The translations under genes were made by a program, and so were the position numbers. This document shows positions 35,976-47,934 of a DNA stretch of 64,000 bases, piece after piece. The notes below the pieces were generated by a model. The model had not been told where the DNA came from. It did no database searches and worked only from the letters and a program-made list of their open reading frames with translations. Every line of letters begins with the position of its first letter. Position 1 is the first letter of the stretch. Source of the DNA: Amphiura filiformis. Lineage: Eukaryota > Echinodermata > Ophiuroidea > Amphilepidida > Amphiuridae. The stretch spans positions 71,143,706-71,207,705 of the forward strand of contig NC_092628.1 of NCBI RefSeq assembly GCF_039555335.1. The letters are read 5' to 3'.

Positions 35976-38900
35976 TTGATACTGGCGCAGACATTAATTT
36001 GATCAATGAAACTTGCTATCAAAACTCTTCTGTATGCAAAAGCTTGCGCGTATTCAATCCTCGTTATAGTCGTGCAGTTACAGCAAATGGTTCTTGTTTG
36101 AATATAGTAGGTCTTGCGTACATTCCTTTGATAATTTCTGGCACAAAATTTTCGGTTCCTATGCATATTACTTCCAATTTGGACCGTGAGCTCATACTTG
36201 GTGCAAAATTTCTGAATTCTCAGGATGCAAATTTGAATTTTAAGTCTAAAACACTCAGACTAAATTCTAAAGTTCACCTCAGAACTTCTTCGCGTATTGA
36301 AATTCCACCACGTTCTCAATCTGTGTTTTCCGCAAGAATAAAAAACCAAGTGTTTGGTGGAACTTCAGGAGTTTGTACTCCTGGTAGAGCGTTAAACAAT
36401 TTGGGTTTACAATTAGCCCATACTGTGTGTAGAGCAAAATCGCATGGTAATTATTCTGAGGTGCCAGTGCTGTTGTTAAATCCTTCAAACAGTACTGCTG
36501 TTATTTACCCTCGGACTAAGTTGGAAACATTTTCTGTAGTAAACGATAGCGAAGTCCATTTTTTTTCTGCTATTGAGGATGATCCCGTTGTGATGTCTTC
36601 AGAAGTTAAACCTGAAATTGTGCAAGAGAAATCAGATGCGCAATCTAAAATTGATGAAGTTCTTAGTCAAGTTGATTTAGCAAATGACAACTTGACTTCG
36701 TCTCAGCAACATGAACTTCAATCATTGTTGGCTGATTATGTTGATGTGTTTCAAACTTCAGGTAGTCCTTTGGGTCATTATTCCAAAATTAAGCATGTCA
36801 TCAACACTGGTGATCATCCTCCTGTGAGGGCTCGTCCATACAGACATCCTCCTCACTTACAGAAAGTTATTAGAGAGCAAGTTGATCAAATGTTAAAAGA
36901 CGGCGTCATATCTCCTTCTACTTCATGTTGGTCTAGCAATGTAGTCTTAATTAAAAAGAAAGACTCAAAAGACTTGAGATTTTGTTTGGATTTCAGGCCC
37001 TTGAATCTGTGTTCTTTTAGTACCAATTCTCTTATTCCGAACATTCTGGACTCGTTAGACAGTTTAGGTGCTACAAATCCAGCATTTTTCTCAACTTTAG
37101 ATATGGCATCAGGGTATTGGCAGATAGGCCTAGAGGAAAGTAGCAAATGTAAGACTGCTTTCATAACTCAGGACGGTCTATATGAATTTAATGTCATGCC
37201 ATTCGGCCTCCAAAATGCGCCAAGCACGTTTCAGCGCACAATGCAGGAAATTCTTAGAGGCCTAGTGGAAAATTGCCTTAATATATCTAGATGACGTCAT
37301 CATCTTTTCAAAGTCTTTTGAGGAACATCTCAGTCATTTGTCTCAAGTTTTAGATCGTTTTAGAACAGCTGGACTAAAACTTAAGCCAAAAAAGTGTAGT
37401 TTTGGTCATAACAAAGTTCGGTATCTTGGCCACATTATATCACAAGAAGGCGTATCCACAGATCCAGAAAAGACCAAAATAGTTCAGAAATATCCTGTTC
37501 CAAAGAAAGTCTCAGAGGTTAAATCGTTTCTCGGTTTTACAGGATATTATAGACGTTTTGTTCCAAAATTTAGTCAAATTGCATATCCACTGATCTGTCT
37601 AACAAAGAAAGATGTTCCATTTGTTTGGTCATGTGAGTGTCAAAACGCGTTTGAAACACTCAAACAGAAACTCCTTGAACCGCCCATCCTGGTTTATCCT
37701 AGGTTTGATGATTCTCAATTTATCCTCCAAACGGATGCGAGTATTACAGGCTTAGCATTCATTCTTTCCCAAGTTCAAGATGGTAGTGAGAAAGTTATAG
37801 CTTATGGTGGAAGATCCTTAACTAGTGCTGAAAAAATTATTCCATCACGGAATTAGAAGCATTAGCGGTCGTTGAAGGTGTTAAAAGTACTCTTCTTACC
37901 TTCTGCATGGTCCAAAGTTCAAAATTGTCACGGATCATCAAGCTTTGTGTTGGATATTTGGAAGAAAACCTGTCACAGGTCGGTTAGCACGTTGGGCTTT
38001 GCTACTGCAATCGTATGACTTTGAAATAATTCATAGGCCAGGTAGTACTATTCAAAATGCCGATGCTTTAAGTAGAATACATCAAAATGTATCATTAAGT
38101 TCTAGCCAAATTCCTATTGAATTGCCAAGTAATCATAGCAAAGTAGATGTCAAGTCAGGTCAAAGTAAGGATTGGATTCCATTTGGGTTTGGTTCACTAG
38201 ATGATGATATTTTTCCTTGCCATACAAAACCAAATGTCAGTACAATTCGTAATCTTAGGTTTCAACAAGGTAAAAGGTTAAGTGACAGAAATGAGGACAA
38301 GTTTGAAACTTATATACCCCACATTCATGATAGTGTTAATTTGTCTGATTTTAAGCAGGAACAAAGAAAAGACTCCTTTGCAGCCAAGATGATCAGATAC
38401 CTTGAGATAGGCGATCTCCCAGATGACAACAAAGAAGCTCGTAATATACTGCTAGAGTCTGAACATTATTTCTTACATGAAGGTGGGTTATTTCATATCT
38501 GGTCCACTCCAGCAAAACGTCATTTTCCTGAAAGGACCACTGTACAATTGTATGTACCGTATAGTTACATTGATACAATTTTGAATGCTCATCATGATCA
38601 AGCCCTTGCTGCTCATTTTGGATTTCACAAAACTTATGCCAGTATTCGAAAAAGATATTTTTGGAGAGGTATGTACAAAGATATTGATAATTGGATTAGA
38701 TCATGCGTTTCATGTGCTAGTAGAAAAACACCTAAGCATAAAGTAATTGCTCCGTTAATGACCATGGAAGTTCCTGGACCATTTGAGAGAGTAAGTGTCG
38801 ATATTTTAGGTCCACTTCCTATATCTACTTCAGGCAGTAGATACGTCTTGTGTTTCACGGATCACTGCACAAGGTGGCCAATTTTGGTCCCAATAAAAAA

Positions 38901-39996
38901 TATGGATGCTAGTACTGTAGCTCACTGTTTTTACAAAGAGGTGATATGTAATCATGGTTGTCCAAGGTTTCTTCTAAGTGACAGAGGCACAAATTTCCTG
39001 TCAAAGCTGATGCTCGAAGTTTGTCGTATCATGACAACAAATAAACTCAACACCAGTTCATATCATCCTCAGTGTAACGCAGTACAAGAACGTTTTAATG
39101 CTGTTATACTAGACACTATTTCTCATTATGTCAATAAGTTTCAAACAGATTGGGATGACTACCTGCCATCAATCCAGTTTGCGTACAGAACCAGTTCTAC
39201 TGACAACAGCGTAGGATTCAGCCCGTTTTTCTTACTCTACGGAAGAGAAGCAATCTTACCAATGGATGTTGCCTTACTGGAGCCAGAACGTTTAACAGAT
39301 AGAACCGTGAGAGAACACATCAAGCAACTGGTAACTCAGCTGGAAACGACTAGGGAAATCTCCAAGCATCATCTACAGCAAAATCAACAGACCATGAAAA
39401 AGCGGTATGATCAACACGCCACTGATGTCCAATATCAGGTAGGAGACAGTGTATTCATATATTTCCCAGTAACACAACCAGGATTGTCCAAGAAACTGTG
39501 CAAACATTGGTGCGGCCCATACTTGATTATAAAACAATCAAGTCCGGTGAATTTCATGGTTAGAAATCTTGAGAACAATAAACTCTTGAAGGCGCCTATA
39601 CATGCAAATAGAATGAAATTTGCATATAACCGGTATGTTCGCCCTGCAAATAATGAACTTCCTGTAGACCTTCAAGCTCAAGCACCTGTAGCAGTATTGG
39701 ATGACACAGATCTTCCAAAAGACTCATTTGAGCCCTTACTGGCTAAACAAACTGTCAAAGATTCAGTTATTTTACCTGTGCCGGGATTACCTGCACATAA
39801 GAAACAAACTGACAAACTGTATGCAGTAGAAAAAGTCATCAGAGGAAAATTCGTCAACGGTAAACTGCATTACCTGATTAAGTGGCAGAACTTTTCAAGC
39901 AAGTCTAATTCATGGGAACCTGAAGACCATCTTACTGATGCCACTCTGGACTTTTTGAAGACAAATCCTGTCAGGATAGCAGGAAAAGTGAAATAA
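35948..39996 (+). mobile_element. pol region: protease, RT, RNase H, integrase, chromodomain
   Basis: Parts in order: an aspartic protease (LIDTGADINLI, near 35.97 kb); a reverse transcriptase (LRFCLDFRPLN, FSTLDMASGYWQI, VMPFGLQNAP, 36.8-37.5 kb); an RNase H region (37.6-38.0 kb); an integrase with an HHCC zinc-binding motif and a D,D,E core (38.5-39.4 kb; SVDILGPLP, LLSDRGTNF, AVQERFN); and a C-terminal chromodomain (YLIKWQNFSSKSNSWEPEDH, about 39.87 kb). Such chromodomains are known to steer integration to particular chromatin. The region is broken. Confidence 0.95.
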
Positions 39997-40785
39997 TTTA
40001 AAAAATGCCAAAATATGTTTATTGTGTGTATATATTTATTGGTAATGTCGTGAAAATTTAATGAAATGAAATGATTGCCTGCAAGAGGTACCGGAATCGG
40101 ACATGTTATTCAGGCATTTTGTGTGAACATTTAAGAATAATTTGTGATGTCAACTTTCAGTATAAAATTGGCAAAATACGCAGATAAGTTGATTGAATTA
40201 TGTCAGTATTTCAGAATAAGTTGACATTATGAAGATAAAAGTAATGGAGAAACAAATTATGAGATCAAGAAAATATTTGACTCAAGAAAATGTATGTTTC
40301 TGAAATGTATGTTATATTGTATTATGTATTGTAAATCATGTTATTGCAAGCTTGCTAATCAATTGTTTGTTTTGTTCTTTATTGAGTTTTATACAGAATG
40401 GAATTCAGAGGGTACCCTCCCCATGACCTTAGGATCTTCTAGTTCTTTCATCTTACTGGACTTGACGACAGCTACTTGTTCGATTAGCGGAGTATGCATA
40501 TCCGCGCGGGATGCATATGCTTCTTAGTTAAATGACTCTGTGGAAGGAGAACGGCGACTCTGGTTGCGCGCATTTTGTTATCAAAATTACTAGAGGCCCG
40601 TACTCCGGAAGCAAGAGTACCGCTGGTAGGAATATAAGGTCTTGGCAATTCAAACTCAATAGGAATTATTAAATTAAGTAAGTTTCATAAATGATGTCAA
40701 TTAAAAAGTAAGTGTAGTGTAAAATAATGTGTTGATTAATTTAAAAAATCAAATCGTATGAGACGATTCAAAAAAGGGAGGCGGA

Positions 40786-41115
40786 TGTTATGGAGCCCCG
40801 TTCCCGATTTCATTATAATCGGATGGAGACACCATGACCTCGTTAACCTAACCTTTTTAACTATTTATGAGTCGGCGCATTGACGACTAAGCCAGCTTGG
40901 CAAAGACTGCCCCGCCCTTGTTGAGTCAGTTGATTGCGAGCTGGCTGGTCGACATCACGTCTTTATTTAGTGAGTACATTTTATTCAGAATCAATTTGAT
41001 TTGTAGTAACTTGAAATAAGAATTAAATATATTGCAAAGAAATTAAATTATTGGTTTCAGCTAGTTATTTTGTGTTAGATCTCGGTTTCCTCTTTTGGCG
41101 TTTAACGTCATAATA
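40786..41115 (+). repeat. 3' LTR
   Basis: 330 bp, the partner of the LTR at 33782. Transcription signals within it would lie 0.4 kb from the start codon of peptide gene copy 2, so an effect on that gene is conceivable but unproven. The 0.8 kb before it (39,997-40,785) is untranslated element sequence. Confidence 0.95.
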
Positions 41116-41227
41116 CTATTAAACAGGTCGGAACAAAATGGCCATGTGTGGCGGTGGCTTCATGATACCATTGGCGATTTCTGCCATGAAGATATCGGGG
41201 CGATGACACTGTGCGCCACCACCCCCG

Positions 41228-41516
41228 GGCTGGATATAGGCCTAAGTCGCTGCAATCGACATGATTTTGAGACACTTTGTAGTAGCTTGTAGTTGTAGTA
41301 GCAAGCAAGATGCAAGACAAGCCTAGCACAAAATTTACCACCGCGCCTATACGCATAAAACTTACTAACACCTGAAAACTTACTACCGCCTACGCATAAA
41401 AATAAAATTAATACAAAAAATGCGATATCTACTATTCATGTTCAGATTACTTGCTGCAGTAATACAAATCAGTTGCTTACTGATGTTACGTTGTCGTTGA
41501 GTCTAAAAAAACAACA
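41228..41516 (+). promoter_or_regulatory. 5' leader of peptide gene copy 2 with upstream open frame
   Basis: It aligns with 14784-15060. An upstream ATG at about 41421 opens a 26-codon frame (MRYLLFMFRLLAAVIQISCL and six more codons) ending just before the main start. The matching ATG in copy 1 opens a longer, different frame. Its hydrophobic start resembles a signal peptide, so a lost coding exon cannot be excluded, but conservation of the frame is poor. Confidence 0.4.
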
Positions 41517-41724
41517 ATGAGTTATAATATTACAAATAGGCTGCTGATGAAGGTTGTCTTGATAGTGGCAGTATATTTTGTAGTTTGGCCTACTGGATGC
41601 TGCAGCGTCAACCAAGAAGTAAATTTAGACCTAGATCGACTATGTAGTGGCCAAATGATTCACGTATTACCTGCGTATGTACGACGAGCTTGCGACTCAT
41701 ATTCGGAGGTAAATCCTGATGAAG
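41517..41724 (+). CDS. Secreted peptide precursor, copy 2, exon 1
   Basis: This is exon 1 of a 104-residue precursor. Residues 1-29 form a signal peptide (hydrophobic core VVLIVAVYFVVW; an internal Met at residue 11 is an alternative start that aligns better with copy 1). Then follow DLDRLCSGQMIHVLPAYVRR and ACDSYSEVNPDE, with Cys43 and Cys59 15 residues apart, as in copy 1. The donor GATGAAG|gtaag and phase 1 are identical to copy 1. Most differences between copies leave the cysteines, LDRLCSGQ, LPAY, RACDSY and NPDEG intact, which speaks for selection. The family is not recognised; insulin/relaxin B chains have 11, not 15, residues between these cysteines. Confidence 0.8.
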
Positions 41725-42097
41725 GTAAGAGTTTGATTAAGAGTTATGAGTGTTGAAACTTTGCACTGTGTAGACGCAACTTTTGGGACATCCTATATTT
41801 GAAAGAGCTTTTTCAGAAGGGTATGAATGAGCATTATGGTGGGACATCGGACATGTGCCTTATGGAATTGCATTTTGAATACGAGGAATGAAACTGTGGA
41901 ACTTATTTTGATTTTTTTTTAAATTTGTGATATAATACATTTGATGGCAAATGATTAAAAATTGAAATTTTTGAAATTTAACAGTCCTTGAAGTAAAACT
42001 ATAAGCACTTTAATGAAAATAATTCGTTACCTCACAGATGGTATGTTCGTGTGTTTATTGTTGTATTTTTGTTAAACTAAACATTTTGATGTTTCAG

Positions 42098-42161
42098 GTA
42101 ACAGGCGCCCAATGACGGACCCGACAAGATACGGGAAAAGAACCTTTGATCTACTCAGAAG
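42098..42161 (+). CDS. Secreted peptide precursor, copy 2, exon 2 (RYamide motif)
   Basis: It reads GNRRPMTDPTRYGKRTFDLL plus R and the first two bases of Ser. RR and GKR bracket PMTDPTRY; the glycine before KR is the classic amide donor, so the predicted product is PMTDPTRY-amide, or a longer form including the Cys-bridged part if RR is not cut. The acceptor is tttgatgtttcag and the donor ag|gtacg. RYamide ends occur in NPY, luqin and kisspeptin-type families, but the sequence before RY fits none of their cores that I know. Confidence 0.8.
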
Positions 42162-42639
42162 GTACGATACGTTTTGTTTCTTGATTTCGTTTGGTTGTTC
42201 ATTAATTATATGTCCATTTGAGGTAAAAATTGGAGGCAATTTGATAGGAAACACCAATGGGTCACGGCACTTAAAACCAATTTCTACGACGCCCTTAGTT
42301 CTTTGATCAGTTATCCCTGGTTTATAGAGCACTGACTTGGTACGTTGGATTTTGTATGTGAAAAGGAATGCCCAATTGAAGCCATTCGGTGCAACAGTTT
42401 TACACTATTATTGACTACGTTTTTATTTTCGACCGTATTATTAATTTCATGAACTGGATTTTCGATTCGCCAGCGAAGTGGTTACACATCTCCTTGGTAG
42501 TACATGCCATAGACTGTGTGTTGCGATCATTTCGATCGTGGTGCAGAACTCAAAAGCGTGATCCAGTTGACATAGTGATAATCGAAATTACACGTAATAC
42601 ATCGCTGGCGAATTATAGCCCGACATTTTAAGCATGGAC

Positions 42640-43080
42640 CTACTCAATCATTACATCTAATTTTACCCTTTCTCTCCCTTTTTGTAATCTACTTCACTCC
42701 ATCTTTCTGTCCTTTCTCTTTTTTGTCCCCTTTCTTTTTGTTTTCCCCCAAGGGGACGATCCGGCGGTCCCTATATACGTACCTGCTAATTGCGACCAGG
42801 CATTAGCGCCAATCCGCCGGCTTGAAATGTGTGGGGGTGTGTAGGTGTGATGTGTGCATGTAGGGGTATTGGTAAGTGGGGGTGTGTGTGTGGGGGGGGG
42901 GGGACAACCGGCCAAAATGGTATAAAAAGTGGCTGAAAAGAACAAAAAATTGGTCATTTTGCCGAAAATTGGAGGGGACACGTCCCCCCTGCCCCAAAAA
43001 AGTGGAGGGGACACGTCTCCCTCCCCCTGGGATTGACGCCCATGCGACCAGGGCCCCTGGTGGGTCGAGGGGCAATGCCC
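42640..43080. repeat. Low-complexity and G-rich repeat in intron 2
   Basis: A pyrimidine-rich tract is followed by gtgtgtgggggg runs and the words ggaggggacacgtc (twice). The open frames here on both strands are compositional. It is absent from copy 1 at the matching place. Confidence 0.55.
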
Positions 43081-43623
43081 GGGAGTTGTGAGGTTTTAGC
43101 AAATACAAAAATGGCATTTTGTGTTATATTTTCCACTTTTGTTGTAACTGACAATATAAGAAATCACATTTTGTTTTATCATAAATGTGCTCCTCCCCCC
43201 TCCCCTCCTTTAAGTGCAAGGGGAGGGTTGCCCAAAAGGGCGTTTGGACACCCAACTACGCCCCTGGTCACACCATTGCCATCATATCAGTATGATTGTG
43301 TCTGCACCCTTTTTTTCAAATCTTGTTTCCAGTACGGAAAGCTAACATTAAGAAAAACAGGGCATTATCAACGCAAGCATTTTTATAGAGTACACATTGC
43401 CAATATTTAGTGAAGAAATTTAGTTATAGGCTTCTATTCGTAGAAAACCATCGAAGCGAAATTAAATGACGCGAATTAAAGTTTCAAAAAAGGGATCAAG
43501 ATTAAAAAAGGATGAAGACACAAAGAAAACTATTTTTCAACTTTGTCGTGTCGATTCTTTTACGTTTGTAACGTTTAAGGCAGATACTATTTAACAATAA
43601 TTATATATTTCATTATTATACAG

Positions 43624-43666
43624 TTTATATGAACCAGGGACAGAAGATGCGAGACAACCCAACTAA
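43624..43666 (+). CDS. Secreted peptide precursor, copy 2, exon 3
   Basis: After the acceptor ttattatacag, phase 2 reading gives SLYEPGTEDARQPN and a stop. The end EDARQPN and the stop are shared with the exon 3 homologue at 23831. The downstream ~120 bases (ggatcttc...aaggaaagccc(a/g)cgtcttac) are also conserved and are probably 3' untranslated region. The three exons sum to 315 bp including the stop. Confidence 0.75.
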
Positions 43667-44884
43667 GGATCTTCTAGGCGGGGTCCTAGGTCGACTTAAG
43701 GAAAGCCCACGTCTTACATTTCAGACTCCATCACACATATAAATGAAGGGACACGTGCACATTCTGGTCCGCGACGTAAATACATTCGTGGCTAAATTTG
43801 GAGGGTATTTCTCACGTTTAACTACATAATAATTGCGTCAACACTGAATTTGATGGTAGCCCTTTAAATTTGTTTCTTCCGAAGTTCCGACTAAATTGAC
43901 AGTTTGATGTCGATCTGAGCATCGAATGAACGATATACCGTCGCGACTTACGTCGCTCCCTGACGTAATCCGTTTCCGTCTTGCACTATAGACCTTTGTT
44001 TGACGTCCTCTAAATTTTATGTTGACGGATACCCGCGCGGACCCGTCATAAACGTCTAGTAGACCAGACTGATGATTATGTCTCCCTTGCGGTTTTATCC
44101 ATCATATATTGCAGTTGCTATAGTTACATCGTATATACACAGGAAACCTTGTGTTGATTTCAATTTATTTTTATTTCCATATAAAAACACAATACATTAA
44201 TTTGAATTAAAAACAAAAACTTTACATCAACACTGATTATACCATACAAGCAAAATGACATACCGCAGTATGGACAATGATGGAGGAAAGGACTCTGGAC
44301 AGGTCTAAAAAGTACCTCTTCACTGTTAATTATAGAAATAAACTAAAAAACTCTTCCCTTAAAAGAGCACGGTATATACTTCATTGGAATGTACATTAAA
44401 AATATTATATCACAATTACAATTATGATTGAACCTTTATTTTATATCAGACTCTAGAAAATGCATTCAGTGTGTGATCCGTTCCAACAAACCACGGAAAA
44501 TGGAGGCAGACCTACACTACAAGATTCCTATTGCAGCCGCTTGCATTTTTATGTACATGTCGCCCAGGTACATTGTACCTGCCTCAGTGGTACAAACAGA
44601 GTTACTGCACGGGACCACCAGCAGTGGTACTGCACCGGTACTACCCTGGTACTGCATGCAGGAGCAGTGGCACTGCGCTGCGCTGGTATTGCACAGTGGT
44701 TCCGTGTTACAGTTTTGGAGCGGGTCACGTAACGAATTGTGTTTATCGACTTGAAAAAATACGTAAAAACTAATTAATTACTTTTATAATATATATTACT
44801 TTAAAAAATCTCGGTACTATCAGGGATATGATAAAATCCTGACGTACCGTATTGCAAGTTTGCATAATTACAATTATCATTAGA

Positions 44885-45118
44885 GAATGAATTTGGAGAA
44901 GACCTTCTGATAATTACAAACACTTGCTGAGCAGCAAGACCTTCCCTCTAAGCTTTTAATCCGACAAGCTGATTATCTATTTGTTTTCATGAATTGGAAG
45001 ACATTCTTTGATGTATTACTGAGCTCAATCATCTGAAATTACTGGAGCGTGAGCCACCCAGGCTGGTGGCTCAGCATAGTATTTATTAACGGAAGGTTTT
45101 CTCCAAATTCGTTTCCTA
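44885..45118. mobile_element. Small inverted-repeat element
   Basis: gaatgaatttggagaagacc and its near-complement ggttttctccaaattcgttt bracket 230 bp, which also hold ggctggtggctcag. A MITE is likely but the ends are imprecise. Confidence 0.5.
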
Positions 45119-45119
45119 T

Positions 45120-46390
45120 TGTACTTTAATGGTATACACTATTCAGTTATTACTATGTCTATTCTAACAATATTATTTACATAATGCATATATTTTCATT
45201 AAATCTTGAGCATGGCTCATGGACGGGATATCCGTATTTGAATTAAAGGTGACCCTTTAACATTTTGGAGATTATTATCTTCCAATGGTAATAACGATGA
45301 ATTCGATAAAACTATGGTATTTCTTACAAAATATCGACAAACAGTGGACCTATTTTGTAATAAAATCGTTTCAATTCTCGCCTTTTTGGTGCTGACTCTT
45401 TTTGCTGATTTTTTGTTGGTTCTGCATTATTTATTTGTATATTATGATTCCTTTTCCTTTTATTTTGCGCAAAGACATGTAATGTTTTTGATTTGTATAT
45501 GCTTACAAATTATTTCTCCGATTCAAGTTGATAACATTGGACCAAAATGTTGCAACAGTATAAAAATGCTGTACATTTTTTGTTTCTTAACAGGTTTTAC
45601 AGTCCCAAAAATATATTTCTCTTTTGAGGCATATTGTGTTAAAAAGTTGAAATGACACATGTCATTTGATTTAAATGTTTTCAAAAGTTTATGTACATGT
45701 AATATACAAGTAAAATACAGTTGTTCTTTCTTTTTAAAACTAGAGATAAATCATGTCGCTCTGGTATTTCTATTCATTTGGTACAAAGATTGCAAAATGA
45801 TGCCAAATGTATAAAATAATAATTATAAGTAGAATGCGTTAAAGCCATAATGTACGATCTTATGAAATTGGTTAATTTTTTTCAAACCCGAATTTTTTTT
45901 CATATTTCTAATGTTTACACATGTCCCAACTTGCACCTAAATGGAATCGGCCAAATTTGTTGTCTTTGTATGTCAACAGAGCAGAGTTCGACATATTATC
46001 ATAATTTAAAAATTATGATAATATGTCCTCCCATAACTGCATGTTAAATGGTTAAAATAACCAGTGGGGTTTCTTTCACTTTACCTTGTTATTTCAACTT
46101 AAAATGGACAGCAACCCTTCTCGGCAGTTATTAGTACTAATATTATTTCAACATTTTGAATAAAAAATAACTGAATTAAAATTTAACGGAAATCGTACAT
46201 TAAGGCTTTAACCCTCAGGTTCATTTATATCTAAATACTAGTAGTATCGATACTTATAATATATAGTGGATTGTTTTAAGTTTGGTGCACAATAATTGAA
46301 GTACAGATTGGACATAGAAATACTTCAATTCGATTGGCTTATCAATCCACTTTATAAATTGGGCTGGCTCAGCATTTGGTGTTCGTTATG
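45120..46390. other. AT-rich intergenic stretch with a palindrome
   Basis: A 17-bp-arm palindrome with a 2-nt spacer lies at 45991-46026 (acatattatcataattt and its complement). The 113-codon open frame at 45314-45655 is AT-rich, rich in Phe/Leu/Ile, and lacks motifs; it is judged a chance frame. Confidence 0.5.
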
Positions 46391-46400
46391 CCAACTCTAT

Positions 46401-46767
46401 CAGTGTCGTAACTAGACATTTTCATTTGGGGGAGGGCAAGCGGGGGCAAACATAATAAATGAGGGGGCAGGAATCCAGCACCTTTTGGCGACAAAAGAAG
46501 TGTATGGTACAAATGCGCGCGAAGCGCGAGAAAATTTTTGGCATATTGAAGCTAAACTGGTGACATATGGTAAAAAAGTGGAATAAATGCGCGCGAAGCG
46601 CGCAAAAATTTGTGTTTTTTAAAGTTAAAATGACCAGATATGAGGTTAATTAATAACTCTCAGAAGTAGGCCTACTTTTAACTTTTTTCATTTGGGGGGC
46701 AAACAGGGGCAAGGGTTCAAAATGGGGGGGGGGCTCCAGCCCCCTGCCCCCGCTGGTTACGCCACTG
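46401..46767. mobile_element. hAT-type MITE with 8-bp target duplication
   Basis: The ends cagtgtcgtaactag and ctggttacgccactg are inverted, and aactctat is repeated exactly on both sides (46393-46400 and 46768-46775). The 8-bp duplication and the CAGTG-type ends are typical of the hAT superfamily. Inside are gcgcgaagcgcg words and G-rich tracts; there is no transposase. Confidence 0.92.
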
Positions 46768-46779
46768 AACTCTATATCG

Positions 46780-47290
46780 TGCAGTTATTTATATGCCCCC
46801 TCATTTACAACACAAACTGTAAAATATTAACTAACAAAGCAGACCAGTGCCTAAGTTTCGCTGTTTTTTATCAGTATGCATGCACAGTGTACAAAAATAG
46901 TAACTACAGAGCACCAAGCACTGCACTGCCTTTATAAAAAACTTTTTATTGCTTCAAAATAACTGCTAGTAAGTAACATAGCAGATACGACGTATTGACT
47001 TGGTTGGGCAGCTTAGTAGCTACTAAAAAAAGTAGTAGGCTTATGTCGATATCAAACACATAATGGAGATTTTAGAAACATGCAATGACCACAATTATGG
47101 GTCTCATTTGCAGGCTTCTGGTATAGGCCTAACAATATCGGTCCCCATTTCTAGTCAATTGTGGAATTCTTTTTCAAATTTTGTGAGGAAAAAACCCTAA
47201 ACTAGAGCCCAAACTTGGGCCACTTTTGTCAAAGGCAAAGTCCTAGGCCCCAAAATATAAAAATGGGTCAAATGTTCTTGGAAACTTGAT
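46780..47290. other. Gene-free stretch
   Basis: Nothing recognisable is present. Confidence 0.4.
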
Positions 47291-47865
47291 ATACAGCCTG
47301 TCTCAAAAATTGTGCAAGTGAAAAGCGCCCTCTTTGGCAATTAGATTCTAATGTACTCCCCCCTTCGGGGCTCGTGCATTAGACGCATCAACAATATCAG
47401 CGAGTGTGCATTATTTTGTCTAATTTTATTAATTTGTCAAATTTCATGAATTAACCTATAAGTGTGCAATATTTGTTTGTCTTTTAACCTGTCTTGAGTG
47501 ACCACGAGAACAGTATTTTCCATGATAAAATCATTGACATGCATATGTATTTATTTTTACAGCACCACGTGAAATATTTATTTATCTTTTAATTTTCGTA
47601 AGTGGAAAAGAGAATCATTATACATGTATCATGATAAAACAGTAAAACATTAAAAACAATTTTGTATTGTTGTGTAATTGTTGCATTCTTTAGATTTTAC
47701 GAAGGAACTCTTGATGCTACCATTGATTTACATGTACAGCCCTCTTCCCTAGCAAAAGTGGCACAATTGTGATTTTACCCTTTCGTTGTTAAGGATACGA
47801 GACATGATTTACCGACAAGTGACTCATTTCGGAATGCGATCATGAATTTTGAAGAAAAAAAAGTT

Positions 47866-47934
47866 TCCACGGGCTTCGTTGGGACTCGAACCAGCGATTC
47901 TAAACTTCCTTCGATTACGCGTCTAGCGCTTTAC
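47866..47934 (-). pseudogene. tRNA-like sequence, 3' part (minus strand)
   Basis: On the minus strand this reads gtaaagcgctagac...gctggttcgagtcccaacga...cccgtgg, with a B-box-like ggttcgagtcc. The terminal cccgtgg can pair with the gccacgg that begins the other half at 49543. The two halves are separated by a 1.58-kb insertion. The anticodon arm does not pair well, so it is a tRNA-derived relic rather than a working tRNA gene. Confidence 0.6.

Larger units (their letters stand above)
33782..41115 (+). mobile_element. Ty3/Gypsy LTR retrotransposon with chromodomain, 7.3 kb
   Basis: Two LTRs of about 330 bp start tgttatgg and end cgtcataata. They differ at only about two positions, so the insertion is recent. 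A CTAT target duplication lies at 33778-33781 and 41116-41119. A purine tract (aaaaaagggaggcgga) precedes the 3' LTR. The order gag, protease, reverse transcriptase, RNase H, integrase, chromodomain is that of Ty3/Gypsy elements of the chromovirus type. There is no envelope-like region. All parts are present, but the coding region is broken, with about three interruptions. It sits about 400 bp upstream of peptide gene copy 2. Confidence 0.97.
26690..44800 (+). repeat. Tandem segmental duplication, unit 2
   Basis: Minisatellite, upstream block, gene and downstream blocks occur in the same order as in unit 1. The match ends near 44,790 (gagcgggtcacgtaa...gtttatcgacttg), corresponding to about 26,575 in unit 1, shortly before the next array begins. 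Confidence 0.85.

Noticed and set aside
15061-43666. Insulin/relaxin B chain for the Cys-containing segment of the peptide precursors
   Set aside because: The cysteines are 15 residues apart instead of 11, and no A-chain CC-x3-C-x8-C pattern exists in any exon.
45314-45655. 113-codon plus-strand frame rich in Phe/Leu/Ile
   Set aside because: Composition follows the AT-rich DNA; no conserved motif, no splice sites, no paralogue.
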